A stretch of 64,000 nucleotides of DNA from Apiotrichum sp. Y4204 (Eukaryota > Basidiomycota > Tremellomycetes > Trichosporonales > Trichosporonaceae), in NCBI GenBank assembly GCA_025531455.1, contig JAMYHL010000086.1:91960-155959 (forward strand), given 5' to 3'. Of the stretch, positions 25,101 through 37,853 are shown in pieces; within the stretch, counting starts at the first letter, position 1; every line of letters starts with the position of its first letter. The translations under genes and the position numbers were made by a program. The notes under the pieces were generated by a model. The model was not told the origin of the DNA. It searched no databases and saw nothing but the letters and a program-made list of their open reading frames with translations.

Positions 25101-27341
25101 ACAGCCGCTACCTCAAGCCGAAGAAGAAGGAGGCTAAACAGGCGAAGACCAAGGCTGACCGCTTCACTGTGCAGATGAAGCGCAAGGCCGATGACGAGGA
25201 GGACATGTACCCGCAGAACGCGTACAAGTTTGTCTCCTTCGGTCTCGAGCTCTTTGTTACCGCGTTCCGTCGCGGCAAGTTCGACTTTGAGAATGTGGAT
25301 ATTCTCGCCCGTCTGGGGCCGCTCGTGAACGCCATCGGTAACACCCTTTACTCGCCCAAGGCAGACATTCTCATCCTCGGTCTCAAGGCCACCGCCGCAG
25401 TTGCACGCTGCCCGGTGCCGCAGCTGGATTCCGCCCTGCCCGCGTTTGTGACCAACATTTTCAAGATCATCAAGAATGCTGGTGGTACCGCCGAGTCAGA
25501 GGTCGCCCAGACTGCGCTCAAAACCCTCGCCGTTCTCATCCGCGACTGCAAGGCGACGCAGGTATCCGACTCGCAGCTCAAGTACCTCATTGAGGTCGTC
25601 GGCCCTGATCTCGAGGACCACGAACGCCAGTCGGCAATCTTCACCGTGCTTCGTGCGGTCGTCGCACGCAAGTTTGTCGTTCCCGAGATTTACGACCTCA
25701 TGGACCGCGTCTCATCCATTATGGTCACGTCGCAGAGCACGCACGTGCAGGAGCTCTGCCGCGGCGTGCTCATGCAGTTCCTCCTCGACTACCCGCAGGG
25801 CGCTGGCCGACTCAAGGCGCAGATGACGTTCCTCGCTCGCAACCTCGATTATGTGTTTGAGAGTGGTCGTGTCTCAGTCATGGAGGTCCTCTCCGCCGTG
25901 TTCAACAAATTCTCTGGCGAGCTTCTTGCGGAATACGCCGACCTCTTCTTCGTCGCGCTTGTTGCTGTCGTCGCGAATGACGAGAGCGAAAAGTGCAGGA
26001 ACATGGCCGGCGCTCTCCTGCAGCAGCTGTTCGTGACTGTTGACGAAACACACCAGACGAAGATGCTGGGTGTTCTGAAGTCGTGGGTTGGTGGTGACGA
26101 CGACGCCCTCGCTTCCGCCGCGCTGTCCGTGTTTGGTCTCCTGTGTGAGGCCGAGGACGCGCCGGAGGACCTCTTCACCCAAGTACCTGCGGTCATCAAC
26201 CCCGTCCTTCGCTCCAGCGCCACTACGCTCGCCAAGGCCGAGGCGGCAGGCGACGATGACGCTGTTTTCTCTATGGATCATGCCCGGCCGCAGGCTGCGC
26301 TGGCTGTCGCTGCCAAGGCGATGCGCGCACCTCGCGTTCCGGACAGCCTGCGCTGGCCGGATATCGTCGCCCACCTTCTTTTCCCCCACCAATGGGTCCG
26401 CTTTGGTGCTGCACGAGCTCTTGCCATTCTCTTCGCCACTCGCCCTGCCGGTGGTTCCGACCATGACGCCATCTCCCTCCTTGGCCAGGACCTCCTGCTC
26501 GACATTGCGCGGAAGAGCTGCATCCTCCTCGGTGGCAGCAAGGGTGCCGAGGGCGAGGACGTTGTCGTCGATGCCAAGCTCGCGGATCAGTTGGTCAAGC
26601 TCCTCTGGAACATCTCCAAGCACTGGGCGGCATCGGACCAGAGCACCGACGAGGAGCTCAAGGCCAAGCTGGAGGCGGAAGACGATGATGAGGGTCAGGA
26701 AGAGGACCCGCACGCCCGCCCGCTCACATGGCTCATGTCGCGCACGTCCTTCCTCGCCCGGCGCCTCATCATCAACCGTCCCAATGCCAACGACACGCTC
26801 CCAGGACAGCCGCTCGAGTGGACCGGACCCGTCATGTCCATTTTGCGGTTCTTTGCTGGCGTGTTCGAGGCACTCTCGCCCAAGCAATCGCGCCAGTTCC
26901 TCGTTCACATTCTCTCTCCCATTTACCGCATCCTCGACGAAAACGGAGACCTTGTGGGCCTCGAAGGCGCAGGCGGAATTGGTACGTACACAGGTAATAT
27001 ATTCGGAGCAGATACTGACTTTTCAGATGAGCTTCGTCAGCTCGCCACTGAGGTTCGCGACCACGTGCAGAACAAGGTTGGCACCACGACCTTCAGCAAG
27101 ACATGGGAGAAGCTGCGCCGCAAGGTCAGCGAGAAGCGCGCCGAGCGTCGCGAGGCCCGCTCCCGCCTCGCTGTTGCGGACCCACGCGCATGGGCGCTTC
27201 GCCAGGAAAAGCGCAGCGCAAACAAGAAGGAGAGCAAGAAGCGCAAAGTCAACGCGTACATGTGAGTACCTGGTGACGGTTTGCGCTCGACAGCTACTGA
27301 CCATCAGTGACCACAAGCGCGCACGCCCGAAGCGGGCATAA
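19133..27341 (+). CDS. UTP20: UTP20, U3 snoRNP / small-subunit processome scaffold
   Basis: This huge HEAT-repeat protein of the small-subunit processome is needed for 18S rRNA maturation in the nucleolus. Seven exons (19133-19162, 19205-19306, 19341-21085, 21123-21732, 21770-26981, 27027-27261, 27308-27341) sum to 7968 nt, 2655 residues, in the usual range (about 2500-2800). Recognition rests on the FLGFNNKAYVRKCIADAW block near the N-terminus, KRIVQFLRFNVIEYDF, and REMRGAANRAN-like and WLPVLEHII-type segments. The C-terminus is a basic coiled coil with nucleolar-type runs (KKESKKRKVN). The 45-nt intron at 26982-27026 is a multiple of three, so retention would keep the frame; its GTACGT donor and CTGAC branch favour splicing. 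The 5.2 kb exon 5 is the longest open stretch in the window. Confidence 0.93.
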
Positions 27342-28176
27342 ACCCATGCTTGTCATTGCAGGCGCCCGGATCGGTTTTACAACTTAGATAGATACCCAGC
27401 ATAGGATCCATACCGATGTCACTTTTTGTCAACACTTCTGGGCGGCAATGGTGGAGGAGACGAACACTGTCCTCTTCTTTTCAGCTTTCGTCTGCTTGCT
27501 CCTCGAGCTAGCCGAGTTTGATCCTCATATCCTCATATTCTCAGCTGCCTCTCCATAAGATCCAAAAACGCAAAACGAATGCCCCGTAGCCGACTTGAAC
27601 GACTGACCTTGTCATGATCAGATGAATCTCGGATACTAGTGACACGCTCTACCACTGAGCTAACGGGGCAGATGTCGAACGCGAAACGGCGTGACGGTGG
27701 GAATCTGCTAACAGAGGCTGCTTGAAGAAGCTTCTCGTGAGGTTGACCAAATGGATCTGAACAAGTACGACGGCAAGGAGGAATTACAGTACTTATGGCA
27801 CTACTGGGAAGAGAAACACTTCATAATATCGAGGACGGATGTCGGAGTTATCTCGGAAGAACATGACGACCCACCGAACTCCGGCTCGCCACATTTCTCA
27901 CCCCTATTTCTCGGGCTCATTCCCTTCTGTTCTCCCTGCACTGCACTTATCACCTCACCGTCCCCGGCTTCAGTTTGTAGAATGGGCTTGCCAACCTGTC
28001 GTGGTGTGCCGACACCCACGCCGTTCGGTCGGAGCCGACGGCCCGTGCTCCTCCAGTCTAAGGAACTGTGAGGCGTTCGACAATTGATGCATCAAATCTT
28101 TGCACTTTCTCTCGCACTTTTGCAATACAACTAACCTCAAAGTCTCTACTAACCACTGATGTTCGCAGGTCGTCGC
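27342..28176. other. Intergenic region carrying a tRNA gene
   Basis: This 835-bp region lies between the UTP20 end and the end of the Ser/Pro-rich gene. The only supported feature is the tRNA-Thr gene at 27580-27669. A short forward frame from 27751 has no recognisable content. Confidence 0.6.
27580..27669 (-). tRNA. tRNA-Thr (AGU) with an 18-nt intron
   Basis: The minus strand folds into a full cloverleaf. The acceptor stem pairs GCCCCGT with ACGGGGC, and A is the discriminator. The D arm is GCTC/GAGC with an AGTGGTA loop, the anticodon stem is TGTCA/TGACA, and the T arm is AGTCG/CGGCT with the TTCAAGT loop. The anticodon loop begins CT-AGT-A and is interrupted by 18 nt just after position 37, the canonical place for nuclear tRNA introns. 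Anticodon AGT reads ACU (threonine). The mature length is 72 nt before CCA addition. No CCA is encoded, as expected in a nucleus. Confidence 0.9.
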
Positions 28177-29324
28177 TCACTCCTCCATAATGGTCGGCAG
28201 CTGAGCAAAGCATGGCATTGGGTCGACACTGATGCGCGGCCGCGTCCCAGACTTATGAGTGTGGGAGCGGGTGGGAGATGATGGGGAGGTCATGGAGGCA
28301 CTGCCGGTGTCAAAAGGCTGCTGAGGGCTGAGTACCGATGGGTCTCCTTCGCACTCTTCTTCGAAGTCTTTGCAGTCAGCCGTAGCTGTCATAAAGACAG
28401 AAAAGTGCCTCGAGCCGCACTTTCGAGATGACGGTGGGGAAACGGACCCTTTTCGGGAAATACTGCTCATCGGCGTGCAGTCACTGCAGCTCTCAAGATG
28501 AATCTCAGGAAGAGAAGGGCCACGGTATTCCTCTCCCGCGGAGCTCATCTCAATGTCGTCGGTGATGCTTGTCGTCTTTCGAGCGGTAGGTTTAGGCAAG
28601 TCGAGGTGGCCGGACACGCGGTCCAGAACCGTAAATCCAGCTGGCCCGCCGCAGTCATCCACGTCCATGGGCTGGAGGCGCTTTGTGGGCGCGAGGCGCT
28701 GATTGCGGAATAAGTCGGCGTCAAGGAAAGGATTGTCGGCGTCGAGGAAAGGATCGCCGCTGGTGGGAGGAAGGAGAGGGCGGCGGACGCGCTCCAGCTC
28801 GGGCTTTCCATATGTCAAACGGACGCGGACGGGCTTGGGCGGGGTGTTGGGTTCTGAGGTCAGCAGAGTCAAACAGCCTACTCACTGCACCAGGAGGGGA
28901 GTGTGTCCTTCCAGGACTGATCGCGCACGACGTCAGTGCGCCATCCACGAACGCGTTCGGATGCCGAGGCGGAGAGGAGCCGTTCCACAAACGGTGTGGT
29001 GTCTGACGGCCCACTAGCGTAGAACGGGTTGTCGGGCGGGTTGTTGGCGGGGCGGTGGGACTGAGTGGCAAGGGGGATCTGCGACCGCGGAGAAAGGGAC
29101 TGCAAAGGAGAGACAGGTGGCGAGTAAGTCCACCACGGGATGTCTTCAGGAAACTCCGTTGGGTTGTACCGGGCACGCTCTCGAGTCCTGAGCCATGTGG
29201 GCCATGACGAACTCGGGTCGTTGAGAAGTGCACCCCGCATGCGGGGTGAGCTCTGCGTCGACTGGGATCCACGGCATGAGCGGGGAAGGGGTGAAGGGGG
29301 TGTGTCGCGCGGTGACCTGGCCAT
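28177..29324 (-). CDS. Ser/Pro-rich protein of unknown function
   Basis: Two exons (29324-28886 and 28853-28177, 32-nt intron) give 371 residues in exact phase. I do not recognise a family. Most of the protein looks disordered, with many SP and TP motifs. A more ordered, tryptophan-containing part at about residues 40-150 includes PEDIPWWTYSPP and SWKDTLPSWC across the splice. A small internal duplication (DPFLDAD / NPFLDAD) follows near residue 175. Likely a regulatory or scaffold protein, but this is only inferred from composition. The start at 29324 opens the longest frame; no upstream in-frame coding is evident. Confidence 0.7.
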
Positions 29325-30043
29325 GGGGAGGTCTATAATTCCGGCGTCGCTGTTGAGGTAGAAGGGAAGTTGGAGCGAAGCTTGGAGGAGGGATTAAGAT
29401 TGGTGATGATGATATGCGAGGAATGAGAAGATCGTGAAGATTGTCGTTGAGAGCGGAATGCGCAGTGATCAAACAGGCTCACTGTAAATGAGTGTACAGA
29501 CAAACAATGACAAAGGACAAGGTGGGGGGGTGGGGGATTGTGAAAAGGATGACGAGGATGAGAGTGGATGTTTTGATGATGAGGCTGTTGACGGACATGA
29601 CTGGACTGGATGTTTGGTTTGTTAGTGTGTGGGCTCTGTGTGCCTCGTCTAATCCCGTTGGATAACGCCGACAACACAACATACAGCGAGTGTGTGTGCA
29701 TTGCTCGTGAGAAGGGTAGGCTCGACTAGATGCACGATACGATACACACACGGATTATTCAAAGAGATGCAGAAGAAATTTCTTGTGGATGTCATTCTCA
29801 AAAGTCGTTGTTGATATGACGTCATTCCGGAAAGGAAATCTTATCAGCGACGATCGGCGCGAATCGGCGACTTGGCACCGCCCGACGACCTGCTTGCCCC
29901 CCGTCATCCCCGGTGTCAGTGGTGAGTAGGCACTTGGGGCTGCATATGTTCTGTACTGTATAGGCACAAGAGAAAGTCCTTGATCGATTCAGCCAGACGG
30001 CCAAAGCCCGTTACTTCCCGAGCACATGCGGTGAGATGCCTCC
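29325..30043. other. Intergenic region
   Basis: A 719-bp region between two minus-strand genes. It contains the promoter of the Ser/Pro-rich gene, pyrimidine-rich on the sense strand around 29480-29620. No gene is seen. Confidence 0.5.
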
Positions 30044-30508
30044 TCAGAAGACGATGATAGCCAGGGCGGCGCTCACAACGCACATCACAGAAGCTACCGC
30101 CTTGTGACCCTTGTTCTCCTTGGACGCTGTCGGCGTGGGCGGTGAGGTCGCAGACTCGGGCACGGTGGTCGGCGCTGGCGTCGCCGTCTGCGTCGCTGTC
30201 GTCGACGGTGTTGGCGGCGTCAGAGCTGTGGTATCCCAGCGCAGCGGCTTGGGACCGGTATAGTCCCACGGCAGCTCCCCACCCGCGATCGGCGTCGGCT
30301 TGCCATTAGGCATGCCGGTGAGATAGGACGCTGGGAGGGTAAAGTTCTTGTCGCACTTTGGGCCGCTACATCCCAAGGCAACGTAGGGAAACTCGGCAAT
30401 TGTGACTGTTTTGCCAGCCTCGTCGGTGTAGATTTCGACTTCTCGGGACGCGAATACTTGAGTCGCGATGAGGAGAGCTGTCAGGGCAGGGAGAGTGAGT
30501 GAAACCAT
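30044..30508 (-). CDS. Small secreted GPI-anchor-type surface protein
   Basis: A single exon of 154 residues. The start at 30508 (MVSLTLPALTALLIATQVFAS) gives a clean signal peptide; an in-frame ATG 72 nt upstream would bury it. The middle has a short cysteine-containing segment (ALGCSGPKCDKNFTLP), then a Thr/Pro/Ser-rich stalk (about residues 95-130) likely to be O-glycosylated. It ends in a hydrophobic tail (VASVMCVVSAALAIIVF), as expected for GPI attachment. Probably a cell-wall or plasma-membrane surface protein. No enzyme motif is visible. Confidence 0.75.
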   Translation of the reverse strand: MVSLTLPALTALLIATQVFASREVEIYTDEAGKTVTIAEFPYVALGCSGPKCDKNFTLPASYLTGMPNGKPTPIAGGELPWDYTGPKPLRWDTTALTPPTPSTTATQTATPAPTTVPESATSPPTPTASKENKGHKAVASVMCVVSAALAIIVF

Positions 30509-31936
30509 ATTGAGGCGTCGAGTGTGAGGATTGGATGTGAGCGACACTAAGGGAGGGGCCATGGGGAGGATACTCCACATGTTGGTCTCTCTCTTATGTA
30601 GCGTTTGTGGCTATAAAGATCACATGGGGCGAAGTGTCAAGATCTGGGATCAAACATGATGCCAAGCATCCTGTGGCTTATTTCTGGGCAGTGCTCAGAT
30701 CTCATCTTGTCATTACCACAAGATGTCTACCAGATATAAGCAGATCAGATCCGGACGGGAACAGGCCCCTGAAGAACTGTATCGAATGCGCAGCTCACAG
30801 CCGAGTTGTGATGCTGCACACTGTATGCTGTACCTTGTACGCTGTACGCTGTACGCTGTGCACCTGGAGGCTGTCAGATCTCGGGATCTCGCAGCTTGGG
30901 GGCTGATAACAGGGCAGACAGGGACATGAGGACACTGCATCCCCATTTCACCTTCCCGTTTCACGAAACCTGTGATCCTGTAAGTGATAAGTCTCCGACG
31001 ACCAAAAGCATGCGACAGAGGGTCGTCCATGACGTCCGTAACCATAGCCTTCTGGTGCAATATGGGTCAGTAGCGTTAGCGGATGATTTCGGTTTCAAGT
31101 CGCAAACAAAGAGTAAAGATAAAGGAGGATGGTCAGCGATCCATCAGCGTTGAATGATGCAGAAAGATGATGACAAAACAACCATATCTGCAGCTGGCAG
31201 CGTGATTGATGTGTTCGATGGTCCACTTTGAATGTACCCGAGTCGCAGTGTGCAGCAAGATCAGATAGCCATCCACATCCCCCCACAGCCTCTTCGAAAG
31301 CGGTGCTAATTTGGTCGACGACCGTTCCGATCTCCACTGTGCTTACGCATCCTACAGTCAGCGAAAGTGCATGTATTCACTTGTCGGTAACGGATACCTA
31401 CGTCCGTGCGTTACCCTACATGTTGTGCTGTGCTCGCTGTGATGCGTGCCACGGGCGCCGCAAGTTCTTGCGTTCTGAACGGGTAACTTTTACACCGCTC
31501 GTAGTCGGAAGGCATTTGAGTGGTGGAATTTGGCAAACACAATCAGAAGACCCACCTTGTGGTCTTGTAGCCCCGAGCTATGGCAAGCTACGGCACTTCT
31601 GGGCGATGGAGACTACTGTCGGCACGAGATGCTGACTGCTGGCATCCAGCGTTCATCGACCGATGATAACGCGGAAACAGGTGTGTCAGGTGACGTGCAT
31701 CCCCGCACTCGGCCGACGGCTTGGCTGATCATGTGTACGCTTGCCCACTTTGGTCGGCAACTAACTCGGGCCGCGAATGATCTCATCAATGTGTAGAGAT
31801 GTCCGAATGCCGGGGCGCAGCTGATTCGGAGAGGGCTCGTGGGATACCATGCGATGTGATGGGGAGAAGAGGCATAAAGACAGGACATGATAGCTGAAGC
31901 GAGACGCTGGTTGTTCCCTACTCCTCACCACCCACC
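30509..31936. other. Intergenic region with a short tandem repeat
   Basis: A 1.4-kb region between divergent genes. I see no gene. It contains the TGTACGC-type repeat at 30821-30859 and scattered short frames without motifs. Confidence 0.5.
30821..30859. repeat. TGTACGC-like short tandem repeat
   Basis: About five imperfect copies of a 7-8-base unit (TGTATGC, TGTACC, TGTACGC three times). Confidence 0.7.
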
Positions 31937-33095
31937 ATGCCGATCGAGTACCTCTCCAAGCACGAGGACAAGCACGGGTACCGCCCGCTGCAGGTGCCCG
32001 AGACGTCGACTGTGCCGTTCACACCGCTCAAACCGTCTCCGTCGCCGGACGCCAAGTGTAGGGTACACGTTCTGCGGCAGTCGGACCTAACGATGCCGCT
32101 AAGCATGTTCCTGCGCACGAGTGACACAGACGCGCCGCTGCGGCTTCCGGTCTTCACGTTTGTCGTTGAGCACGGTAGCGGGCGCCGCATCGCGTTTGAC
32201 ATGGGCCTCAAGCTCAAGCTTGAAGACCACTCCCCGTTCACGCAAAAGGTCATCGGCGGCGTACCCATCACCTGGCCGCGCGACACGCTGCCTGCGATCT
32301 ACGCGTCGCACGGGGTGGATGCAGACACGATCGAGACGGTTGTGCTTTCCCACACGCACTTTGACCACATCGGCGACATTGGACAGTTCCCCACCAAGAC
32401 CAAGTTAATCGTCGGCCCGCGTACTATGGAGGCGAGTCTTCCTGGATACCCTACGAAGCAAGACGCAAGCGTGCTCGACAGTGACCTCCCCGTCGCCTCG
32501 GAGCGCGAGGTGATTGAACTCAACGACAAGAGCGACTGGACGCAGGTCGGCTCCTTCAAGGGTATTGACTACTTTGGCGATGGGTCATTCTACATCCTCG
32601 ACGCATATGGAGTGAGTGCAGAGTGGATTGCGAGTACCTCCAAGGCTGACCGAACAGCACATGATTGGTCACATTGCTGCACTCGTCCGGACGACGACAA
32701 ACCCTGACACTTACATGCTTCTTGCGGGCGACTCGGCCCACGTCCGCGGATTATACTCGTGCTGCCCCGGATGCTCGCACCCGCCCTTCCGCGCGGGGCT
32801 GTATCCTGCATCTGACGGCTTGTCTCCGTCCGAGGTGGCGCGCGGCGGCCTGCTGGCGATCCACTTCGACCTGCCGGCTGCATACGCCAACATGGCGCGG
32901 ATGGGGCGCATGGAGGAGGAGGACGAGGTGACTGTCATGCTAGCACACGACCTTGAGTGGGAGAAGATCCTCGAGGAGGAGCAGGGCAAGGACTGGGAGT
33001 GGGCCGAGATCACCGACTGGAAGAAGCAGGGCCGTAAGGAGCAGGTACGCAAGGAGTGGGTGTACAAGCAGGTCCCCGATGGCGATGATGTTTAG
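31937..33095 (+). CDS. Metallo-beta-lactamase-fold hydrolase, lactonase-like
   Basis: Two exons (31937-32611, 32658-33095) give 370 residues. The metal-binding motif HTHFDH is at residues 139-144 in the context VVLSHTHFDHIGDIG. The further aspartate and histidine are in LAGDSAH (D250, H253). The order and length fit the group containing N-acyl-homoserine-lactone-type lactonases and related fungal hydrolases, but substrate cannot be read from sequence. No signal peptide is seen, so it is probably cytosolic. The C-terminus is charged (EEEQGKDWEWAEITDWKKQ). It converges with the pyruvate decarboxylase gene across 180 bp. Confidence 0.85.
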
Positions 33096-33275
33096 CTGAA
33101 GAAGTGATCTCATGTGAATGTTGAATGTAAGAAGTGCAGCATTGGCGACATCGTGACAGCTCCTTTATCATTACTTGGTACCCACACACACACTATCCGG
33201 CGCTCCGTGTCCATAAAGGTTCTGCATGCTGACAAAGTACAACCGGAATAATGTGTGATGTCCCAACAACCCCCT

Positions 33276-35694
<2,419 letters not shown>

Positions 35695-37853
35695 AGTATG
35701 CTGTAGAACGGGAATGGGGGGAGGAGGTATGTCGTGTTCCGTTGACGTTGCCCCCTTTGACTTTTTGTATCTTTTGCCTGGGGGGGTGGGCTTGCGTTGT
35801 CGACGATACAAATGCCTGGCAAGGCGGCCCACGGCCCACGGCCTCAGCCGATAACACACCCGCCGCAATCAGCCATCCTCTATCACGGCTCTCATCTTCC
35901 CAGTCGGATCCTGCGGATCTCCAACATCCTGACGCTCAGAAATATGCATCCCAGGTGCGTCTCCCTGCAGAAATTTGTTGCGATGGAACACTTATCCCCA
36001 CACTCATGGTCGTAGGGCGGCAACCGGATCTTCACAGTGTTTCGCTTGGAATACCCGCAGATCGAGTATTCATATGCCGGCAACTCGGTCGACGCCGATG
36101 AAAGACACCTGGCGGGTGAGCGCGCGTGCAAGTCGCGTGCAGGCCATGCACAGCATAACTTCTGGGGGAGTTGAAGATTACCGGCGCTGCAGAGCGCGAG
36201 AGTGACGGACTCCCCGAGACGCGTGAGGCGCGGCGCCCACGGACGTACGCGGCGGAGGACTGGGCCGCTGTCTCGGATGCCATCATAGCTGCAATCATGC
36301 ATCATGTTCCGAGGGAATGAACAGCCTTATACCTGGACGGAACCCCGAAGTCGACCTTGCGTATATCTCACATCTTGGCATATACGATACGATGTGCAGC
36401 GTAGGCGGTGGATGAGATCATGGCCCCGAGGTTCCGAGAGTCGATGTGGATGCCCCCAGACCGCTCAGCATCACGAGCGGGGCCTTGGCGGCTACCTTGG
36501 CGAAGGCCCCCTCCGCACCCCTGCCCAGATCACACTGTCGGCTGCAGTCCATCGCTCGCTCTGTGCCGCCCAGGTGGGTAGCATCGACTTCGTTCCCCAT
36601 CAGCAGCAAAGAGGAAAAAGGTGAACGACGGTCATGTGGGAAGAAAAAAACAAGTCGTGGGGGGCCGACACTATTTGGCAGCATAGATGTCAACACTCAA
36701 ACCGACTTTGTTCCTCGCCCGTCACCAACAGCCATTCCTCACTGGCAGATGCAAGCACTGCACTACCAAGATACAGTTACCGTCACCTAACCACTTGATG
36801 TGCCTGGGAACCATGCGTGTTTTCTGCAGGTGTCGGCGTCCACGCCGACTTTCGATGGACAGATTGCCACTATCTCCTCGCCATCCACTGCGGTGTGCAA
36901 TTTCTCATCGGGGTATTCCTTGTGTGGACCGAGCTCCTACTGAGCAAAGGCCGACCCTAGCTGTTTGATCGTCTGAGTCTCAAGTCACATCGAGGATGCC
37001 GTAGCGCGTCTCTGACCTTTGGTGTGCACTATCTCGAGTGGAGCAGGGTCACATGTTACCAAGTTTGTGGGGTCCACATGGGGCCCATACTTCGGCATCG
37101 CCTCGGCATCGTCTCTTTGACAATCACTGAGCGCTTACTGTTGTCCATCTTGTGATTTGTGGTGTTGCGGAATGACCCATCGGCATGTTTTGTGTACCGC
37201 CAAGAGCACGCTTTCCAATCCAACTGAAGAGCGCTATGAACTGTGAGGTATTATTAGACTCATAGCCGTTGGCCCAACGTAAAGCTTACCATTCTTTTGT
37301 GCGGTCGTTGCCGTTCGCCGCGAACCCACATTCCACTGGACATTCAAGCCGCGATATCTATAGGAGCTCCCGACCCAAGATCGGGCTTGCCCAAAAGACT
37401 GAGCACTCATGCTGACCCGGATATCCTCCCTCGACGCACTCCCGCGCCCTCATAACCGGGGTCTTGTTCAGCCAGAACATATCCGCGGGAGTCAGTTGGA
37501 CCAGACCAGCTGGGTACTAACGCGGTACGCGTCAACGCAAGCTCAATGGAACATTAACCAATCTGCTTGACGTGATGTGATGTCGGCGTTTTTGCCTAGC
37601 GCAACGCGTCGGCATGTGACACCGTTTCTGTTTGATACTACGATCTCGGTATCTCTGTGGATGCTGTGGGGCCCATTGGGGACGATGAGGGCGGAGTTCT
37701 GAGAAGAACTAGACAGTTTACTCAGCGAGAGTGCAGCAATTGATAAGGGACATGGGTCGACCTGTGGGGGACTTCTTCGCCAGCCCCTTCCCCCCCGCCC
37801 TCACCCTGCTTCGTTTACAGTAATCTTCATTTAACCCTGCCATCTCAGCCAGG
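35695..37853. other. Gene-free 2.2 kb upstream of PDC and the OPT transporter
   Basis: A divergent intergenic region. No supported coding sequence is seen. A TGATAAG GATA-type word lies at about 37739-37746, some 110 bp before the OPT start. Nothing else is recognised. Confidence 0.5.

Noticed and set aside
27751..28071. Plus-strand frame starting MDLNKYDGKEELQYLWHYW
   Set aside because: The first ~40 residues look protein-like, but the rest is compositionally random and there is no family or splice support.
31937..33095. Possible glyoxalase II
   Set aside because: The metal motif is shared, but the length and C-terminal part fit lactonase-like hydrolases better.
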